Positions 1-9,724 of a stretch of 38,421 nt of DNA are shown piece after piece. Under the pieces are notes generated by a model. The model was not told where the DNA came from and ran no database searches. It was given only the letters and a program-made list of their open reading frames with translations. The first letter of the stretch is position 1. Every line of letters starts with the position of its first letter. A program made the translations under genes and the position numbers. Origin of the DNA: JBCDBH01 sp039184055 (lineage in GTDB: Bacteria > Acidobacteriota > Thermoanaerobaculia > Multivoradales > J023); assembly GCA_039184055.1 (NCBI GenBank), contig JBCDBH010000008.1:1-38421 (forward strand), given 5' to 3'.

Positions 1-71
1 CGAGGCGATCGGAACGGTTGCCATCGGCTTGAAATGGATTTCGCGCCTTCTCGGGCGGTTTTGGCGATTCT

Positions 72-1256
72 GTGCACGATATGCTTGGATCGATGTCTAA
101 TTTGGCGCTTGATGTGGCTGAGCTGGTGGCTTTGGTTCGGACGGTGTTTGCACCGACGTCAGCGGATCGACGGTTGGCGATTTTGGTGGATCTCCCGGAT
201 GCGACGGTGCCGGACAATCCGGAATGGCGGGCGCGACGGGCGTTGGCGGCGGAGTGGGCGCAGATGCTGGCTACGGATTCGACGTTGGGGATGGAGACGA
301 CGCTGGTTCTCTACCGCAACGCGCGGGCGAACAACGCGGATTTGCCGGCGTCGGCGTGGCTGTGGGAGGTGACGAGCCCGCTGCCGATTTCCGCTGAGGC
401 GGTGGAGGCGGCTCCGGCGGTGCCGTTCGAGGAGGTGCTGTCGACGCATTCGATTCTGTTGGCGCCGACTGAGTTTTCGACGACGGCGCCGCTCAAGGTG
501 GCGGCGCGACGGCTGGGGTTTCGCGCCGCGACGATGGCGGGGTTTTCGCTCGAAATGGTGCCGGCGCTACGGCTCGACTTCACCGATGTCGATCGACGGG
601 TACGCGCGCTGGCGAGTCGGCTGGAGGTGGCCGAGGCGGCGCATTTTGTGTTCCAGGTCGACGCGACGGAGTACAAGTTGACGCTGGATTTGCGGTTTCG
701 CGCACCGCATGTGTCGAGCGGGCTGCTGCACGAGCCGGGTACGGCGGGCAATGTGCCGTCGGGTGAGACGTATATCGTGCCGTATGAGGGTGAAGGCAAA
801 GAGCCGAGTCGGACCGCGGGGCTGTTGCCGGTGCAGCTCGAGGGTGAGAGCGAGGGGCCCAACGGCGAGATCGTGATCTACCGGATCGAGGCGAATACGG
901 CGGTGGCGGTGGCGAGCACGGGGCCGGTGAGCACGCAGGAGGCCGAGCGACTGGCCGCTGAGCCGGCGTACGGCAACATGGCCGAGCTGGGCCTTGGGGT
1001 GCTGGGGGTCTACGGGCTCGAGCCGATCGGTGAGGTGATGCTCGACGAGAAGCTGGGGCTGCACATCGCGTTTGGCCGCAGTGAGCATTTCGGGGGCATC
1101 ACGGGACCGGATCGATTCAGCCGACCGGAAGCCGTGGTGCATATCGATCGGGTGTATTTGCCCCAGCTTCAACCCAAGGTCCAGGTGGTGGCGGTCGATC
1201 TCGAGCTGCCGAGCGGAGAGCGCGAAGCTCTGATGCGTGACGGCGCGTACGTCTGA
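72..1256 (+). CDS. M29-like zinc aminopeptidase
   Basis: Probable cytoplasmic metallo-aminopeptidase related to family M29 (AmpS/AmpT, thermophilic aminopeptidases). The C-terminal half carries the family's metal-ligand pattern in order: Glu232 in a GNVPSGE stretch, Glu305 in NMAELGLG, His331 in HIAFGRSEHFGG, and His357/Asp359 in VHIDRVY. The usual family length is about 370-410 residues, so 394 fits. The N-terminal 200 residues are diverged. I took the GTG at 72; ATG codons at 81 and 93 are in frame and none of the three has a clear Shine-Dalgarno, so the start is uncertain. It ends 5 nt before sbcD and looks like the first gene of a four-gene run, but nothing suggests a role in DNA repair. 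The motifs are seen; the peptidase activity is inferred from the family. Confidence 0.75.
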   Translation: MHDMLGSMSNLALDVAELVALVRTVFAPTSADRRLAILVDLPDATVPDNPEWRARRALAAEWAQMLATDSTLGMETTLVLYRNARANNADLPASAWLWEVTSPLPISAEAVEAAPAVPFEEVLSTHSILLAPTEFSTTAPLKVAARRLGFRAATMAGFSLEMVPALRLDFTDVDRRVRALASRLEVAEAAHFVFQVDATEYKLTLDLRFRAPHVSSGLLHEPGTAGNVPSGETYIVPYEGEGKEPSRTAGLLPVQLEGESEGPNGEIVIYRIEANTAVAVASTGPVSTQEAERLAAEPAYGNMAELGLGVLGVYGLEPIGEVMLDEKLGLHIAFGRSEHFGGITGPDRFSRPEAVVHIDRVYLPQLQPKVQVVAVDLELPSGEREALMRDGAYV

Positions 1257-1261
1257 CCCCT

Positions 1262-2425
1262 ATGCGGATCGTCCACACCAGCGATTGGCACGCTGGCCGC
1301 GCCTGGAAGCAAACCGACCGTCTCGAAGAGCTCGAGGCGGTGCTCGCCCATCTGGCTGCATTTATTGCTGAAGAGGCGGTCGATCTGCTGCTGATCACCG
1401 GTGATGTGTTCGATACCCGTACGCCCCCGGCGCGCGCCGAGCAGATCGTATTCGGGTTTTTGCGCCGCATCGGTAGCCTCGACGTGCGCACGGTGATGAT
1501 CGCCGGCAATCACGACAGTCCAAATCGATTCGAGGCCTGGGCGCAGCTCGCCGAGCTCGCCGATGTGGTGGCGCTCGGGCATCCACGGGACGCCGAGCAT
1601 GGCGGGCTGGTGGAGGTGACGACCCGGAACGGCGAACGCGCACGGATCGCGGCGGTGCCGTTCGCCAGCGCCGGAACGTTGATCGAAGCGACGGCGCTCG
1701 CCGATGAACCGTCGGCGCGACGCGATTACGCGCATAGTCTCGGCCGGCTCTTCGCCGAGCTGGCCGAGGGCTTTGGCGACGTTTCGGTGAATCTCCTCCT
1801 CGCTCACACCCACGTATCCGGCGCGATGCTCTCGGGCTCGGAGCGACGCATCCATGTCGCCGACGAGTGGGCCGCCGAGGCGCGCGCGCTCCCGGCGGGC
1901 TGTCATTACGCCGCGCTCGGACATCTCCACAAGCCGCAGCCGATCCCGGGCGCACCCTGTTTGGCACGCTATGCCGGCTCGGCGCTCCAGCTCGATTTTG
2001 GCGAGGCGGGTGAGGCGAAGAGCTTCGTCGTGCTCGACGCCAACGCCGAGCATGGCGTCGAGTCGTGGCGCACGGTGCCGTACCAGGGCGCGTTGCCGCT
2101 CGCCGATATCGAGCTCGATCTCGTCACGCTCGAAGACGAGGCCGAGAACTTACGCGACGCCGGCTGGCTGCGGGTCACGGTGCCGCTCGACCGTCCCGAC
2201 GCCGACCTGGCGCGCAAGGTGAAGACGCTGCTTCCCAACGCGGTGGTGGTACGCGCCGCGCTCGATACGCCGCTCGCTGGAGTCGAGGTCGCGCGTCTGC
2301 CGACGAACACACCACCGGCCGAACGCTTCGCGGCCTATTTCGAAAACCGCCACGATCGACCGGTGGAGCCGGCGGTGCTCGAACGATTCCGCGACCTCTA
2401 TCAAGAAGCGCTCGATCAGGACTGA
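1262..2425 (+). CDS. sbcD: SbcD, nuclease subunit of the SbcCD exonuclease
   Basis: Mre11-type Mn2+-dependent nuclease subunit that works with SbcC to cleave hairpins and protein-blocked DNA ends. The calcineurin-like phosphoesterase motifs are complete: Asp8 and His10 (SDWH), Asp48 (TGDVFD), Asn83-His84-Asp85 (GNHD), His182/His184 (AHTH) and His221/His223 (GHLH). The 387-residue length is normal, with a C-terminal capping region from about residue 270. It starts 5 nt after the aminopeptidase stop and ends one base before the sbcC ATG, the usual coupled sbcDC order. No key residue is missing. Confidence 0.97.
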   Translation: MRIVHTSDWHAGRAWKQTDRLEELEAVLAHLAAFIAEEAVDLLLITGDVFDTRTPPARAEQIVFGFLRRIGSLDVRTVMIAGNHDSPNRFEAWAQLAELADVVALGHPRDAEHGGLVEVTTRNGERARIAAVPFASAGTLIEATALADEPSARRDYAHSLGRLFAELAEGFGDVSVNLLLAHTHVSGAMLSGSERRIHVADEWAAEARALPAGCHYAALGHLHKPQPIPGAPCLARYAGSALQLDFGEAGEAKSFVVLDANAEHGVESWRTVPYQGALPLADIELDLVTLEDEAENLRDAGWLRVTVPLDRPDADLARKVKTLLPNAVVVRAALDTPLAGVEVARLPTNTPPAERFAAYFENRHDRPVEPAVLERFRDLYQEALDQD

Positions 2426-2426
2426 G

Positions 2427-5400
2427 ATGCGACCACGCTCGCTGTCGATCGAAAATTTCACCTGCTTTCGTGGGCCCCAGCCACCGATCGAGCTCGACTC
2501 TCTGAGCCTGTTCGCGATCACCGGCGCCACCGGCGCAGGCAAGTCGAGCGTGCTCGACGCGATGATCTATGCGCTCTACGGTCGCGCGCCACGGCTGGGG
2601 GCGAAGAATCTCGACCAGTTGATTGCGCTGGGTCGCGAAGAGCTGGTGGTGACGCTCGATTTCGATGTCGCGGGCGCAAGCTACCGCGTCACCCGTCGCA
2701 ACCACCGCAAGCGGGCGACCCTGGCCCAACTGGAACGACTCGGTAGCGACGAACCGGCGCTCGCCAACGGTCCACGCGACGTCGATACGGCGGTGCGCAA
2801 GCTGCTCGGGATCGACTACGACGCCTTTACTCGCGCCGTGGTGCTTCCCCAGGGCCGGTTCGCCGACTTTCTCGCCGCGCGTCCCAACGAACGACGCGAG
2901 ATCTTGCGTGAGCTGCTCCGTCTCGAGATCTACGAGGTCATGCGCGGGCTGGCGACCACCGCCGCCAACGAGCTCGGTCGGGAGATCCGCCAGCTCCGCG
3001 ACCGGCTCGATCAAGACTACGCCGACGCCCGACGCGCCACCCTCGAGGAACGACGCACCGAGCTCGAGACGACCCGCGCTCAGGTCACCCAGACTGAGAA
3101 GACGCTCGACACGGAACGACGCCAGCTCGAGCTCGAACAGGACGTGCGTGCTTTGCAGACCCGCAAAGCGACCCTGCTCGCCAGCCGTGCCGAGCTCGAC
3201 GACGAAGCGACCGAGATCGACAACCTACGCGCGCGTGTTCAGCGCGCCGATCGAGCCACGCCCCTGATCGCCGAGCTCCGCACCCTCACCGACACCGCCG
3301 AGCGTCATGCGCGTCTCACCACCGACCTCGCCAACGCCCGTGAGCGGCTGAAGGCCAGTCACGAGCGAGTCGAGGCCGCCCGACAGCACGCGTCGCGTTT
3401 CGACGACGAAAGCGCGCGACGCGCCGAGCTCGATCGACTGAGACATCTCGACGAAGTGGTCGGCCTGCTCACCCCCCACGGCGAGGCGGCCAAGCGCGTC
3501 GACAAGCTCGAAGGCAGCTTGCGTGCGCTCACCGACACCCGCAAACGGGTCGAAGCGGAGCGGGCCGCAGCCGACACGACGCTCGAACGGGCACGCGCCC
3601 ACCTTCTCGAGCTCACCGAAGCGGTCGCTACCAGTGGCTATCAGCCCGAGGTCGACGAGCTGCTCGACCTTCATCGAGAAGAAGCCGGAACGCTGGTCGC
3701 GCAACGTCAACAGCTCGGCGAGATGTGGCGCCAAGCGCATCAGGCGCGCGAGACGGCGAACACCAGCGGCGCCGAAGCCAAACGTCGCGAGACGGCGGCG
3801 AAGAAGAGTCGCGATCGACTGCACGGCACGCGCGCCCGGCTGGAGAATCTTCGCGTGGCTCGACGCCAGGAAGAGGAACGCAACACCGTCGCGCTCTTGC
3901 GACGCGATTTGGTGGTCGGTGATGGCTGCCCGGTGTGCGAGCAAATCGTCGACCGCTTGCCGTTGCCGACGCCACTCACCGCGCTCGAAACGATCGACGA
4001 GGAGATCACGCGGGTCATCGAGCTCGAAGACGAGCAGCGTCTCACCATGCTCGCCGACGAACGCGCCGCCGCCACCACGCGTGGTCACGCGCAAAGCGAC
4101 GAAAGCGTCGCCACCGAGACTCATCAAGCCGCCAGCCTGCGCGAGTGGGAGCTCGATCGCGCCCGTCAGACGCTCTATCGCGAGCTCGCTCAGGCCGTGG
4201 CGTCGACCGAGGACACGCCGCCATCCGACCCGCTCGATGGCTTCGAACAACGGCTGCTCGATGCCGCGCGGACGCTCGCCGAACGCCGCGTCGTCTTTCG
4301 TGCCGCGCAGGAACGAGTCGACAAGGCGAACATCGCGGTCGAGAACACACAACGAACACGTGACGACGCCGTGAGACGTCTCGACGAGGTCGAAGAGCGA
4401 CGCGCCGCCACCCGCACCGAGCTCGACGAGGCGCGGACGAGCTTCATCGAGTACGACACGTCGATTCGCGCCATCACCACGGCTGAGGATCCACGCGCCG
4501 AGCGTGATCAGCTTCGCGATCGTCTCGAAGCCGGTGAAAAGAGCCGCGACACGGCACGCACCATGCTCGCCGACGCCGAGCTCGAACACGCCCGCAATAC
4601 CCAATCGGTCGACGATCTCGACCGGCAAGCGAACACCGTCGCGACCGAGCTCACCGAGCGACGCGAGTCGACCGAAACGCGCGTGGTCGAGGCTGGGTTC
4701 ACCGACGCCACCGAGGCCGAGACCGCTTTTCTGAGCGCGACGGACCGTGACGAGCTGTGGCGCCGGATCGAGCGCTTTACCCTACGGCGCGCCAAGGTCG
4801 AGGAAGACATGGCCGAGGTCGGGCGTCAGCTCGCCGGACGCGAGATCGACGACGACGCCTTGATGAATCGGGAACGGACCGTGCGCGCGCTCGAAACGAA
4901 GCTCGAAGCGACCTCACGCCGTATCGTCACCCTCGATACGCAAATCGCCGATCTCACCACGCGGGTCGAACGTCGCGAGACACTCGAAGCGGATCTTCGT
5001 GAACGCGAAAAACGCCACGCGGTCGAGCAACAGCTGGCGGTGGATCTACGCGGTGATCGCTTTCAGGCGTTCTTGCTCGACGAAGCGTTCGAGGATCTGG
5101 TGGCGGGTGCGTCGCTGCGGCTCGCCGAGCTCGAGCCCCGCTACGCTCTGAGCTGGCGTGACAATGCCTTTTGGGTGCTCGATCGCGACAATGCCAACGA
5201 GGCGCGGAGCGCCGATACCTTGTCGGGAGGCGAGACCTTTCTCGCCGCCTTGGCGCTCGCGCTCGAGCTCAGCGAGCAGGTGCAAAAGGCGGCGGGCGCG
5301 GTGAGTCTCGACAGTCTGTTCATCGACGAGGGCTTTGGCACCCTCGATCTCGAAACCCTCGACGTGGTCACCGACGCGATCGAATCGCTGCACGTCGGCG

Positions 5401-5522
5401 GGCGCATGGTCGGGCTGATTACCCACGTCGGCGCGCTCGCCGAGCGTCTGCCGGCGCGTCTGCGGGTCGAAAAGGGCCCCGGTGGTAGCCACGTCGTGCT
5501 CGAACGTGACGAAGGACGCTGA
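2427..5522 (+). CDS. sbcC: SbcC, Rad50-like ATPase subunit of SbcCD
   Basis: SMC-type ATPase partner of SbcD. Walker A is GATGAGKS at residues 33-40. Two long coiled-coil arms rich in Glu, Arg and Ala follow, broken near the middle by the zinc-hook CPVC at residues 501-504. The ABC signature LSGGE is at 932-936 and Walker B (FIDEG) has its Asp/Glu pair at 967-968. At 1031 residues it is full length for the family. It begins one base after sbcD, which predicts coupled translation. Long antisense reading frames across it are a product of the coiled-coil codon bias. Confidence 0.97.
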   Translation: MRPRSLSIENFTCFRGPQPPIELDSLSLFAITGATGAGKSSVLDAMIYALYGRAPRLGAKNLDQLIALGREELVVTLDFDVAGASYRVTRRNHRKRATLAQLERLGSDEPALANGPRDVDTAVRKLLGIDYDAFTRAVVLPQGRFADFLAARPNERREILRELLRLEIYEVMRGLATTAANELGREIRQLRDRLDQDYADARRATLEERRTELETTRAQVTQTEKTLDTERRQLELEQDVRALQTRKATLLASRAELDDEATEIDNLRARVQRADRATPLIAELRTLTDTAERHARLTTDLANARERLKASHERVEAARQHASRFDDESARRAELDRLRHLDEVVGLLTPHGEAAKRVDKLEGSLRALTDTRKRVEAERAAADTTLERARAHLLELTEAVATSGYQPEVDELLDLHREEAGTLVAQRQQLGEMWRQAHQARETANTSGAEAKRRETAAKKSRDRLHGTRARLENLRVARRQEEERNTVALLRRDLVVGDGCPVCEQIVDRLPLPTPLTALETIDEEITRVIELEDEQRLTMLADERAAATTRGHAQSDESVATETHQAASLREWELDRARQTLYRELAQAVASTEDTPPSDPLDGFEQRLLDAARTLAERRVVFRAAQERVDKANIAVENTQRTRDDAVRRLDEVEERRAATRTELDEARTSFIEYDTSIRAITTAEDPRAERDQLRDRLEAGEKSRDTARTMLADAELEHARNTQSVDDLDRQANTVATELTERRESTETRVVEAGFTDATEAETAFLSATDRDELWRRIERFTLRRAKVEEDMAEVGRQLAGREIDDDALMNRERTVRALETKLEATSRRIVTLDTQIADLTTRVERRETLEADLREREKRHAVEQQLAVDLRGDRFQAFLLDEAFEDLVAGASLRLAELEPRYALSWRDNAFWVLDRDNANEARSADTLSGGETFLAALALALELSEQVQKAAGAVSLDSLFIDEGFGTLDLETLDVVTDAIESLHVGGRMVGLITHVGALAERLPARLRVEKGPGGSHVVLERDEGR

Positions 5523-5534
5523 TCCGGTACGCGC

Positions 5535-6179
5535 ATGCCAACGGCCTTTGACCTCGAAACGACTCTGACCGAAGCCGAGATCGTCCCGCGGATCCGGCTC
5601 ACCGATCCCGATACCCTGCTCCCGACCACCGAAGCGCTCCAAGAAGGTGGCGTCAAAGTGGTCGAGATCGTCGCCCATGACAGCGCCGCCTTCGACGCCA
5701 TCACGGAGCTTCGCAAGGCCTTTCCCGATCTCGTCTTGGGCGCCGCCAACGTCACCCAGATCATCGATCTGCAAAGCGCCGTCGACGCCGGAGCCCACTA
5801 CGCCGCGAGCCCTGGGCTGACCATGCGTTTGGTCGACGCCGCACGCCGCCGTGAGCTGCCGTATGTCCCCGGGGTGTACACGCCGTCCGAGATGCTCGGC
5901 GCGCGTGAGCAGGGAATCCGGCTGGTCGAGCTCTTTCCCGCCCGACCCGCCGGGGGTCCCCGCTTCTTCGGCGCCATGGCGATGATCTTCCCCGACCTGC
6001 GCTTCCGCGCCGCCGGCGGGATCGACGACGTGTCGTTTCGCGACTATCTGCGCTGTCCGAACGTCGTCGCGGTCACCGCCACCTGGCTGGTGCCGGAGCC
6101 CGCCGTGCAGGCCAAGGATTGGACACGGATTCGTGATCTCGCGCGAACCGCGTGCTCACGCGAGATCGTGCATCATTGA
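5535..6179 (+). CDS. KDPG/KHG aldolase-fold protein lacking the Schiff-base lysine
   Basis: Clearly homologous to class I KDPG/KHG aldolase (Eda), 214 residues. It keeps the GGVKVVEI strand, the SPGLT loop, the LFPA motif and the AAGGI phosphate-loop region. Compared by eye with E. coli Eda, the catalytic Glu is kept (Glu44), but the lysine that forms the Schiff base is Glu132 (GAG at 5928-5930, in VELFPA). The residue matching Arg49 is His48 and that matching Thr73 is Asn72. Normal KDPG aldolase chemistry is therefore unlikely. It starts 12 nt after sbcC and is probably co-transcribed with it. Its last 7 nt overlap the end of the convergent beta-lactamase-like gene. The fold assignment is firm; the substrate and activity are unknown. 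Confidence 0.85.
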   Translation: MPTAFDLETTLTEAEIVPRIRLTDPDTLLPTTEALQEGGVKVVEIVAHDSAAFDAITELRKAFPDLVLGAANVTQIIDLQSAVDAGAHYAASPGLTMRLVDAARRRELPYVPGVYTPSEMLGAREQGIRLVELFPARPAGGPRFFGAMAMIFPDLRFRAAGGIDDVSFRDYLRCPNVVAVTATWLVPEPAVQAKDWTRIRDLARTACSREIVHH

Positions 6180-7855
6180 TCGACCCGTGGACCGACGATC
6201 TCCTGCCCACCTTGACGTAGGGTGACGCTGGTCACCGCACCGTCGGCATCGGGTGTGAAGATCAGCCGCGCACCCACCTGGGGCGCGATCCACTCCAGCT
6301 CGCTCTCAGCGAGGAGGGGAATTGCGTCCTGACCGGTGCCTCGGCTCAGCAACGCACCGTCTTCGATAAAGATGCTGAGCACGAATTCGGGCATCAGCTG
6401 ATAGTCACCCACCAGCCGCTCCATGGCTTCGACGGCGACGTCAACCGTCTCGGCGGCCTCGGGCACCGGCTCGTCGGTGAGCACGGCGCGTTCGGGCGTG
6501 GCGGCGAAGTCGTGCATGAGCATCGCGACGACCTTGCCCTCGGCGTCACGTTCGAAGGTGAAGTAATTGGTTCCGGTCGGATAGAAGAAGAGATCCTCGC
6601 CACCCGCCACCGCGGTGCTCCACGTTTCATTGCCGGTGCGTAGGGTGAGCAGCTTGCCGTCGCGCTGGTTGACGGCACGGGTGGTCTCCTCGTCGATCCG
6701 GTAGACCCCTACATAGTCGTCGAGCTTGTCGGCGGCGATCTCGACCTCTTCGGTCGGAATCGACTCACCGAGCAGACGCGCGGTGGCGAGCGCGGCGAGA
6801 CGCGTCGGACTCACCTCGGCGCCGGTGTGATTGGTGAGCACCGCCACCACGATGTCTTGATCGGGCACGGTGGTCAGCTGGGCGGCGAAACCGTTGATGC
6901 CCCCACCGTGCCGCACGATCTGGTGACCGGCATGCTCACCGATTTGAAAGCCGTAGCCGTAATCGGTGTTGTCACCATCGGGTAGGCGATGCGCCCGCCA
7001 CATGACCTCGAGCGACTCGGCCGACACCACCTTGCCGGCCTCGAGCGCTTGCTGCCACACCGCCAGATCGTCGACCGTCGACAGCATCGAGCCGGCGGCG
7101 TAGGGCTGGGTCATGCTGAGGTAGGGGGCGTTGACGTAGCCGTCACTCCCGCCCGCATAGCCCTCGACCCGTTTGGGAATGATCCGGTCGTGCTCGCCGT
7201 AATACGAGCTGGTCATACCGAGCGGGGTGAAGATCCGCTCCTGCAACGCCTCTTGATAGGACTGACCGGTGACCGCCTCGATGATCATGCCGAGCAGAAA
7301 ATAGCCCGAGTTGTTGTAGCGCCAGTCGGTACCCGGAGCGAATTCGAGCTCGAGCTCTTCCCATAGATCGACCATCTCTTCAGGGGTGCGATCGGCCCGG
7401 ACCTGGTCGAAGAAATCCGGCAAGCCGGTATAGCTCGGAATGCCCGAGGTGTGGGTGAGCAGATGCTCGACGGTCACCGTGGCGTCGTGAGTGTCGTAAT
7501 CGGGCAGATAGTCGGTGATCGGCGCGTCGATCGCCACCTTGCCCTCCTCGACCAATTGCATGATCAGGGCGGCGGTGAATTGCTTGGTGACCGAGCCGAC
7601 ACGAAAAACCATGTCAGGGGTGATCGCGACGCCCATTTCGACGTCGGCCAACCCATGACCGGCGCGCAGCACCACTTCATCACCCTTCTTGATCAACACC
7701 GCGCCACCCGGCTGATCGGCGGGCCAGGCGTCACGAAACAAGGTCTCGAGCGCGGCGCGATCATCGGCCGCGACCGAACCGGTCGAACAGGAAACGAGCA
7801 AAGGAACGACCAGACACAAGGCGAGCATGGTCGAACGAACCTGGCGTGCATTCAT
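6173..7855 (-). CDS. Serine beta-lactamase/DD-peptidase-like lipoprotein
   Basis: Exported class C beta-lactamase-family hydrolase (Pfam Beta-lactamase; often an esterase or D-aminopeptidase and not a drug-resistance enzyme). From the ATG at 7855 the protein is 560 residues. It has a short signal peptide and a lipobox LVSC with Cys23, so it is predicted to be membrane anchored. The active-site motifs are present: S88-V-T-K91, Y180-N-N182 and H316-G-G. About 200 residues after the catalytic domain match the beta-barrel-like extensions common in this family. I chose 7855 over an upstream GTG at 7885 because AGGAGG lies 7 nt before it, which leaves a proper signal peptide. It converges on, and overlaps by 7 nt, the aldolase-like gene. 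The natural substrate is unknown. Confidence 0.9.
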   Translation of the reverse strand: MNARQVRSTMLALCLVVPLLVSCSTGSVAADDRAALETLFRDAWPADQPGGAVLIKKGDEVVLRAGHGLADVEMGVAITPDMVFRVGSVTKQFTAALIMQLVEEGKVAIDAPITDYLPDYDTHDATVTVEHLLTHTSGIPSYTGLPDFFDQVRADRTPEEMVDLWEELELEFAPGTDWRYNNSGYFLLGMIIEAVTGQSYQEALQERIFTPLGMTSSYYGEHDRIIPKRVEGYAGGSDGYVNAPYLSMTQPYAAGSMLSTVDDLAVWQQALEAGKVVSAESLEVMWRAHRLPDGDNTDYGYGFQIGEHAGHQIVRHGGGINGFAAQLTTVPDQDIVVAVLTNHTGAEVSPTRLAALATARLLGESIPTEEVEIAADKLDDYVGVYRIDEETTRAVNQRDGKLLTLRTGNETWSTAVAGGEDLFFYPTGTNYFTFERDAEGKVVAMLMHDFAATPERAVLTDEPVPEAAETVDVAVEAMERLVGDYQLMPEFVLSIFIEDGALLSRGTGQDAIPLLAESELEWIAPQVGARLIFTPDADGAVTSVTLRQGGQEIVGPRVDQ

Positions 7856-7957
7856 CGGAAAACCTCCTCTTTTCGACACGGACACGCGACGCCGTCCGAA
7901 ACACGGCGTCGGCCCTCGTCACCTATCAGAAACGATACGAAACAGCAGGTCTTACGT

Positions 7958-9724
7958 TCAGCGCTTGCTCGCCAACCAGGCGTGAAGCTCATCCGCCGGC
8001 CAGGCGTTGATACAGCTCGCCGGGGTGAGCGCGGCGCGCCGCGCGGTCAAAATGCCGTAGATCAGATTGTCGAAATCGTCGGCATCGTGCGCGTCGGTAT
8101 CGATGGCGATCTTGCACCCGCGTTCGAGCGCGCCCCGCAGATGGGTGTCGCCGAGATCGAGTCGCATCCAGTTGGCGTTGAGCTCGAGCGCGACGTCGTG
8201 CTCGGCGGCGGCGGCATAGAGCGCCGCCATGTCGGGTGACAACCCTTCCCGGCGCCCGATCAGCCGTCCGGTCGGATGCCCGATGATGTGCACCAGAGGA
8301 TGACGGATGGCGCGCAGGAGCCGTTCGGTCGCCGCCTCGGAATCCTGTCGCAAGGCGGCGTGAGGCGACGCCACCACCACGTCGAGCGCGGCGAGCAGCT
8401 CGTCGTCGTAGTCGAGACCGCCATCGGCGAGGATGTCGACCTCGGAGCCGGCAAGCAGGGTGATTCCGTCGATCCGTTCGTTGGCTTCGTGAACCGCCGT
8501 GATGTGCTCGCGCAACCGTTCCGGGGTCAGGCCCCCGGCGATCACCGAGCTCGCCGAATGGTCGGTAATGGCGATGGTGTGGAGCCCACGCGCCTTGGCC
8601 ACCGCGGCGAGCTCGTCGATGCTCAGCTTGCCGTCGCTCGCCACGGTATGGCTGTGAAGCTCGGCGCCGATGTCCTCCAGCTCGAGAAGCCGTGGCAGCT
8701 CACCGTCGAATTCACCACGATCCTCACGCAGCTCGGGCGGAATCCACGGCAGACCGAGGGCCTCGTAGATCGCTTCTTCGTCGGCGGCGGCGATCGGCTC
8801 CTCACCACGGTCCTGGGGTCGCTCGGCGGTACCGGCGAAGAGACCGTACTCATTGAGGTGCATGTCGCGCTTGATGGCGATCTCACGCAAGCGCACATTG
8901 TGCTCTTTGGAACCGGTGAAATAGAGCAAGGCGGCGCCATAGACCGTCGCCGGCACGATCCGGAGATCGGCTTGCATCACCACCCTGCCGACCTCGAGCC
9001 GGACCGAAGTCTTGGTCTCACCACTGAGCAAGACCTGGGTCACCCCGTCGAGTTCGACGAACGCGGCGGTCACCGCTTCGTGATCCGAGCACGCCACGAC
9101 GAAGTCGAGATCGCCGATGGTCTCGCGCCCGCGCCGTAGGCTGCCGGCGAAGTCGACCTTCTCGACTCCGGGGACGGCGGCCAAACGCTCGCGGATCATG
9201 AGCGCCAAAGGCCGGGCACGACCGAGCGGCGTGCGCTCACCGGCCTTCTCTTTGAACGCCAGCGCCTGCTTCATTTTTTCGACGCTCTTCTTACCCATGC
9301 GTGGCAGGGCGGCGATCGATTCGGGATCGGCTTCGAGCCGTGCCGAGAGCTCGGTCGTCGACGTGATGTCGAGCTCGTCCCACATCAACTTGGCGGCCTT
9401 GGGGCCGACCCCCGGGATCGCCAAAACGTCGAAGAGCCCGCTCGGCACCTTGGCCATGAGCTCCTGGTGCTCACTCACCTCGCCGTCGCGGAGATATTCG
9501 AGGATCTTCTCCGCCGAGCCTTTGCCGACACCGGGCAAGGCGGTGAGGCGGCCGAGCGCGCCGTCGTTGTCGACGTCGGCAATGGTCGCGAGGTCGTCGG
9601 TGAGGTCGCGCACCATGCGCGCCACCCGCCGATTCGAGTTGACCCGAAAAGGATTGGCGCCGAGCAGCTCGCGCGCCGCCGCCATCTCGTCGAAGATCCG
9701 CGCCAGCTCGCGGTTGGTGTTCAC
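7958..9724 (-). CDS. polX: DNA polymerase X family protein with PHP domain (PolX)
   Basis: Bacterial repair polymerase with gap-filling polymerase and 3'-5' exonuclease/AP-endonuclease potential. Residues 1-110 form the 8-kDa and helix-hairpin-helix region (LPGVGKG near 63, IPGVGPK near 103). The polymerase palm has the AGS motif at 193-195, catalytic Asp205/Asp207 in GDLD and Asp253 in QADLR. From residue 355 the PHP domain shows H357-S-H359, TDHS near 387, GHP and the terminal DTDAH. Its length of 588 is typical of bacterial PolX. The GTG start overlaps the flavin reductase stop (GTGA), so translation is likely coupled to that gene. Confidence 0.95.
   Translation of the reverse strand: MNTNRELARIFDEMAAARELLGANPFRVNSNRRVARMVRDLTDDLATIADVDNDGALGRLTALPGVGKGSAEKILEYLRDGEVSEHQELMAKVPSGLFDVLAIPGVGPKAAKLMWDELDITSTTELSARLEADPESIAALPRMGKKSVEKMKQALAFKEKAGERTPLGRARPLALMIRERLAAVPGVEKVDFAGSLRRGRETIGDLDFVVACSDHEAVTAAFVELDGVTQVLLSGETKTSVRLEVGRVVMQADLRIVPATVYGAALLYFTGSKEHNVRLREIAIKRDMHLNEYGLFAGTAERPQDRGEEPIAAADEEAIYEALGLPWIPPELREDRGEFDGELPRLLELEDIGAELHSHTVASDGKLSIDELAAVAKARGLHTIAITDHSASSVIAGGLTPERLREHITAVHEANERIDGITLLAGSEVDILADGGLDYDDELLAALDVVVASPHAALRQDSEAATERLLRAIRHPLVHIIGHPTGRLIGRREGLSPDMAALYAAAAEHDVALELNANWMRLDLGDTHLRGALERGCKIAIDTDAHDADDFDNLIYGILTARRAALTPASCINAWPADELHAWLASKR

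Noticed and set aside
3225..4628. 467-codon minus-strand frame inside sbcC
   Set aside because: It is antisense to the coiled-coil arms. Its composition follows from the Glu/Arg-rich codons of SbcC, and it has no ribosome binding site or recognisable domain.
6173..7855. Antibiotic-resistance beta-lactamase
   Set aside because: The motifs fit the broad class C/esterase family. The lipoprotein form and long C-terminal extension are typical of non-resistance members.
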